Below are positions 61,721 through 64,000 of a stretch of DNA of 64,000 bases, piece after piece (within the stretch, counting starts at the first letter, position 1; each line of letters begins with the position of its first letter). The notes under the pieces are model-generated. The model was not told the origin of the DNA, did not search any database, and saw nothing but the letters and a program-made list of their open reading frames with translations. The DNA comes from Hyalangium ruber. GTDB lineage: Bacteria > Myxococcota > Myxococcia > Myxococcales > Myxococcaceae. The stretch spans positions 124,001 through 188,000 of the forward strand of contig NZ_JAXIVS010000008.1 in assembly GCF_034259325.1 (NCBI RefSeq), read 5' to 3'. Position numbers and translations under genes: made by a program.

Positions 61721-61795
61721 GCTCGGGCTTCCTTCCGGTAACGGGGAGGGAGCGCGTTCTAGTCGAAGCGTGCGCCGCGAGTCATTGCCCGGGAG

Positions 61796-61831
61796 GGGCG
61801 CGAGCGTCCTGGCGGACGTTCTCCCGCGCCC
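61796..61831 (-). terminator. Long hairpin after the 61870-63465 lipoprotein gene
   Basis: GGGCGCG (61796-61802) pairs with CGCGCCC (61825-61831), and CGTCC (61805-61809) with GGACG (61814-61818) inside it. It lies in the 149-base gap between the lipoprotein and DoxX genes. There is no T-run on the transcribed side, so termination is uncertain. Confidence 0.4.
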
Positions 61832-61869
61832 GAGCTCCGGGGTTTCCTGCGTTTTCTATGCGGAGGCGC

Positions 61870-63465
61870 CTACGGCCGCACCTGCCGGTACTCGGACGGC
61901 GTAAGCGGGCGCACCAGGTTGGCGCCGATGCGCAGCCAGAGCGCACCGGCGCTGTCCACCGCCGACGCGATGCTCCCGGCGTTGACCTGGTAGCGGAACA
62001 GCTCGCCCTTCTCGGCCGTGTCCGTGCCGATGATCTCCAGCGGCTGCGGCGCCGGCAGGCCATCCTGCGGTATCGGGCCGGCGAGCAGATAGAAGGCCTG
62101 CGGGAAGTTGCCGGCCCCCGGCTGCACCTGGAGGATGAGCAGCGCGCCCTCGGGGCTGAGCGGGGCCTGGTCCTTGTTCATGATCGCCCCGTTGCTCGCG
62201 TTGAGGATCCACACCTTCTGGGGCGCGATGGCCGCCAGCCGGCTGCCATTGGCGAACGGCACCGTCGCCACCACCTGTCCCGGCAGGTACTGGCTGGCCC
62301 AGCGCTGCGCCGTGCCCTCGCAGCCATTGCCCTGGGTGGCGCACGCGATCACCTGCGTCAGGTTGTTCGCGCCCGGCAGCGCCAGGTACAGCAGCGAGCC
62401 GTCCGCGTTGAAGGTCGCCGGGGGCACGATGTCCGCCGCGAGCTCCGCCGCCGTGAGCCGCGTCATGAGATAGGTCTGCGTCTCCAGGCCGCCCGTGTTG
62501 GGGTTCTGGTCTCCGTAGTCCACGAGCGACACGACGATGGCCGTGTCATTGCCCGGCGTGTTGTCGCTGGTGACGCTGGGCACCATCACCCGTCCGTCAT
62601 TGCGCGGCAGCGCCGCGGCGATCATGGAGCCCCGGGTCGCGTAGGCCCACTTGGGCACTCCGTTCGGGTCCTCGTGGCTCATGCGGTACAGCCTCGACGC
62701 GTCATAGACGAGCGCGTCACCGCCAGGGCCCACCGAGAGCAGGTCCAGCTTCACCGCCGTCCTGCCGGTGATGTTCAGCTGCTCGTCGAACGCGAAGGCG
62801 CCCACGTTGGGGGTCCACAGCCAGCGCTTGCGCGAGGAGGGGTCCAGGCCGCTGATCGACGTGGCGCTGGTGCAGACATACCCGCGGGGCATGGCCTTGG
62901 AGATCTGCGAGATGGCCGGGCCCGTCTTGGTGACGCGGAAGAGGAAGGGCGCGCCGAACACATCGTTGCCGCACCCGATGAAGTTCACCGAGCCGCCCGA
63001 GCCCTCGGCGACGAAGTAGTCGGGCACCACCTGCAGCCCGCTGCCGGCGGCGGGTTCGATCACCTCCGCCACGGGGAAGAAGGTGGCCGGCTGCGGCTGG
63101 GAGTCGTTCTGCCGCCCGTCCGTACAGATCACCCGGGCCTTGAGTGACAGCAGCGCGGCGATGCCCCGCGTGTACGGGATCTCGTTTTGCTGCAGATCCA
63201 CCGTGACGGTGCCGCTGCCGCTGTAGGCCACGGTCTTGAGCTGGGTCTCCTGGTCGTAGATCGCCAGGGTCTGGATCTGATCGCAGCCGGTGGCGCTCAC
63301 CTGCACCGTGAGCTTCTGGCCCACGGTGTTGGGCTGGGGCACCGACAGGACCGCCTGGGGCGGATCCTTGATGGGCGGCTTCGTCTCCCCACCACAGGAG
63401 AGAGCCAGGAGCGGTACGACGAGCAGGGCGGCGCGCGAGGGCGCCAGGCGGTTGGAGTCCTTCAT
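61870..63465 (-). CDS. Large hypothetical lipoprotein
   Basis: A 531-residue protein. The signal peptide ends in the lipobox LALSC (C24), giving an outer-membrane lipoprotein. The N-terminal mature part is Ig-like (PQAVLSVPQPNTVGQKLTVQVSATGCDQIQTLAIYD), the rest probably a beta-propeller (GLDPSSRKRWLWTPNVGAFAFDEQLN, LLSVGPGGDALVYDASRLYRM, ATFNADGSLLYLALPGANN and similar blades). Single cysteines recur (IGCGND, CATQGNGCEG). No enzyme motif seen. Function unknown. Confidence 0.82.
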   Translation of the reverse strand: MKDSNRLAPSRAALLVVPLLALSCGGETKPPIKDPPQAVLSVPQPNTVGQKLTVQVSATGCDQIQTLAIYDQETQLKTVAYSGSGTVTVDLQQNEIPYTRGIAALLSLKARVICTDGRQNDSQPQPATFFPVAEVIEPAAGSGLQVVPDYFVAEGSGGSVNFIGCGNDVFGAPFLFRVTKTGPAISQISKAMPRGYVCTSATSISGLDPSSRKRWLWTPNVGAFAFDEQLNITGRTAVKLDLLSVGPGGDALVYDASRLYRMSHEDPNGVPKWAYATRGSMIAAALPRNDGRVMVPSVTSDNTPGNDTAIVVSLVDYGDQNPNTGGLETQTYLMTRLTAAELAADIVPPATFNADGSLLYLALPGANNLTQVIACATQGNGCEGTAQRWASQYLPGQVVATVPFANGSRLAAIAPQKVWILNASNGAIMNKDQAPLSPEGALLILQVQPGAGNFPQAFYLLAGPIPQDGLPAPQPLEIIGTDTAEKGELFRYQVNAGSIASAVDSAGALWLRIGANLVRPLTPSEYRQVRP

Positions 63466-63502
63466 GGCCCCCGACTCTACCGCGCGAGCCGCCCTGGCGG
63501 CA

Positions 63503-64000
63503 TCACCGCTCGAGGATGAAGAACTCCACGCGCCGGTTGAGCTCTCGGCCTCGGGGCGTGAGGTTGGGGGCGATGGGCTTCGTGTCGCCGTGTCCCACGA
63601 CCTCCAGACGCGATGCGTCGATGCCCGCCTGGGTGAGGTAGGTGGCCACCGCCTGCGCCCGTTCCTTGGACAGTTGGAGGTTGAGCTCCGGGTTGCCCTG
63701 ATTGTCCGTGTGGCCCTCGATGCGCAGGCGCTGGAGATCGTTGCGCACGATGGCGTCCACCACCTGGGCCAGCAGCGGGTAGCTGTCAGCGAGGATGACC
63801 GTCTTGCCGGGGCTGAACTGGACGGGCTGGAGCAGCTCCAGCTTGTTCTCCTTCACCTCCACCAGCTTCTTCTTCGGCTCGGGCTCCAGCTCGAAGGCCA
63901 GCTCCTGCGTGGCGCCCTCGGCCACCTGAACCGCTCGCGTCTGCGCCAGGTAGCCCGGCGCGAGGACGTTCACCACGTAGCTGCCGGCGGGCACCTCCAC
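63503..64000 (-). CDS. OmpA-family protein (N-terminus beyond right edge)
   Basis: Only the last 165 residues are in the window; the gene enters from the right. A PEGA-like beta domain (AGSYVVNVLAPGYLAQTRAVQVAEGATQELAFEL) is followed by the OmpA peptidoglycan-binding domain: VQFSPGKTVILADSYPLLAQVVDAI, LRIEGHTDNQGNPELNLQLSKERAQAVATYL, and GHGDTKPIAPNLTPRGRELNRRVEFFI. The D and R that bind diaminopimelate are present (HTDN, NRRVEF). Envelope anchor protein. Confidence 0.92.
   Translation of the reverse strand: MEVPAGSYVVNVLAPGYLAQTRAVQVAEGATQELAFELEPEPKKKLVEVKENKLELLQPVQFSPGKTVILADSYPLLAQVVDAIVRNDLQRLRIEGHTDNQGNPELNLQLSKERAQAVATYLTQAGIDASRLEVVGHGDTKPIAPNLTPRGRELNRRVEFFILER

Overview
The window is a dense, high-GC (about 70% by eye) bacterial chromosome segment. 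It most resembles a fruiting myxobacterium of the Cystobacterineae (Archangium, Cystobacter, Stigmatella or Myxococcus type). The signs are a Ser/Thr kinase next to an FHA-type sigma-54 activator, repeated FHA proteins, large orphan histidine kinases, stand-alone MshEN-type domains, many lipoproteins and frequent ATGA/GTGA gene overlaps. The species assignment is inference; there is no rRNA in the window. I saw no tRNA, insertion sequence, prophage or CRISPR array. No gene-free stretch exceeds 300 bases; the longest are 22916-23167, 10473-10717 and 43973-44202.

Layout. 1-3341 (minus): a kinase cut by the left edge, a Cys-rich exported protein and an FHA-GAF-AAA+ sigma-54 activator. 3490-6858 (plus): a DUF72 protein, a small secreted protein, an Smr protein, then a two-gene unit (DUF4365 nuclease-like protein plus an unrecognised partner) with its own promoter-like sequence; this is the best candidate for an undescribed system. 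6965-10472: two histidine kinases tail to tail. 10718-16424: MltG, a nitronate monooxygenase, a RapA-like SNF2 ATPase and a SUKH-like protein. 16460-19689 (minus): zinc-ribbon protein, MoxR ATPase and DUF58 protein. 19745-22915: a HEAT-repeat/cyclophilin lipoprotein facing an HD-GYP response regulator.

23168-27298 looks like a fatty-acyl or amino-acid catabolic set: an oxidoreductase, a paired HadA/HadB-like dehydratase and an acyl-CoA dehydrogenase, closed by a clear terminator. 27358-29760 (minus) is ExbB-ExbD-P450. 29804-34910 (plus) holds a lipoprotein, two MshEN-type proteins, two Opp/Dpp-type ATPases without permeases and a DUF2085 membrane protein. 34984-37091 is an ECF sigma/anti-sigma pair.

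37215-48477 is a Tad (Flp) pilus region: TadE/TadG-type pseudopilins, exported proteins, a Flp-like prepilin, CpaB, TadB, TadC and an FHA protein. The TadA ATPase, TadZ, secretin and prepilin peptidase genes are absent here. A second FHA protein (48510-50261) is translationally coupled to xseA, followed by xseB, a lone receiver-domain protein, an IspA-type prenyl synthase, dxs and tlyA. This is the widely conserved xse-ispA-dxs-tlyA order with an inserted receiver. 56259-64000 holds a GNAT protein, a PQQ-type sugar dehydrogenase facing a beta-propeller di-haem cytochrome, DoxX, a lipoprotein and the end of an OmpA-type protein cut by the right edge.
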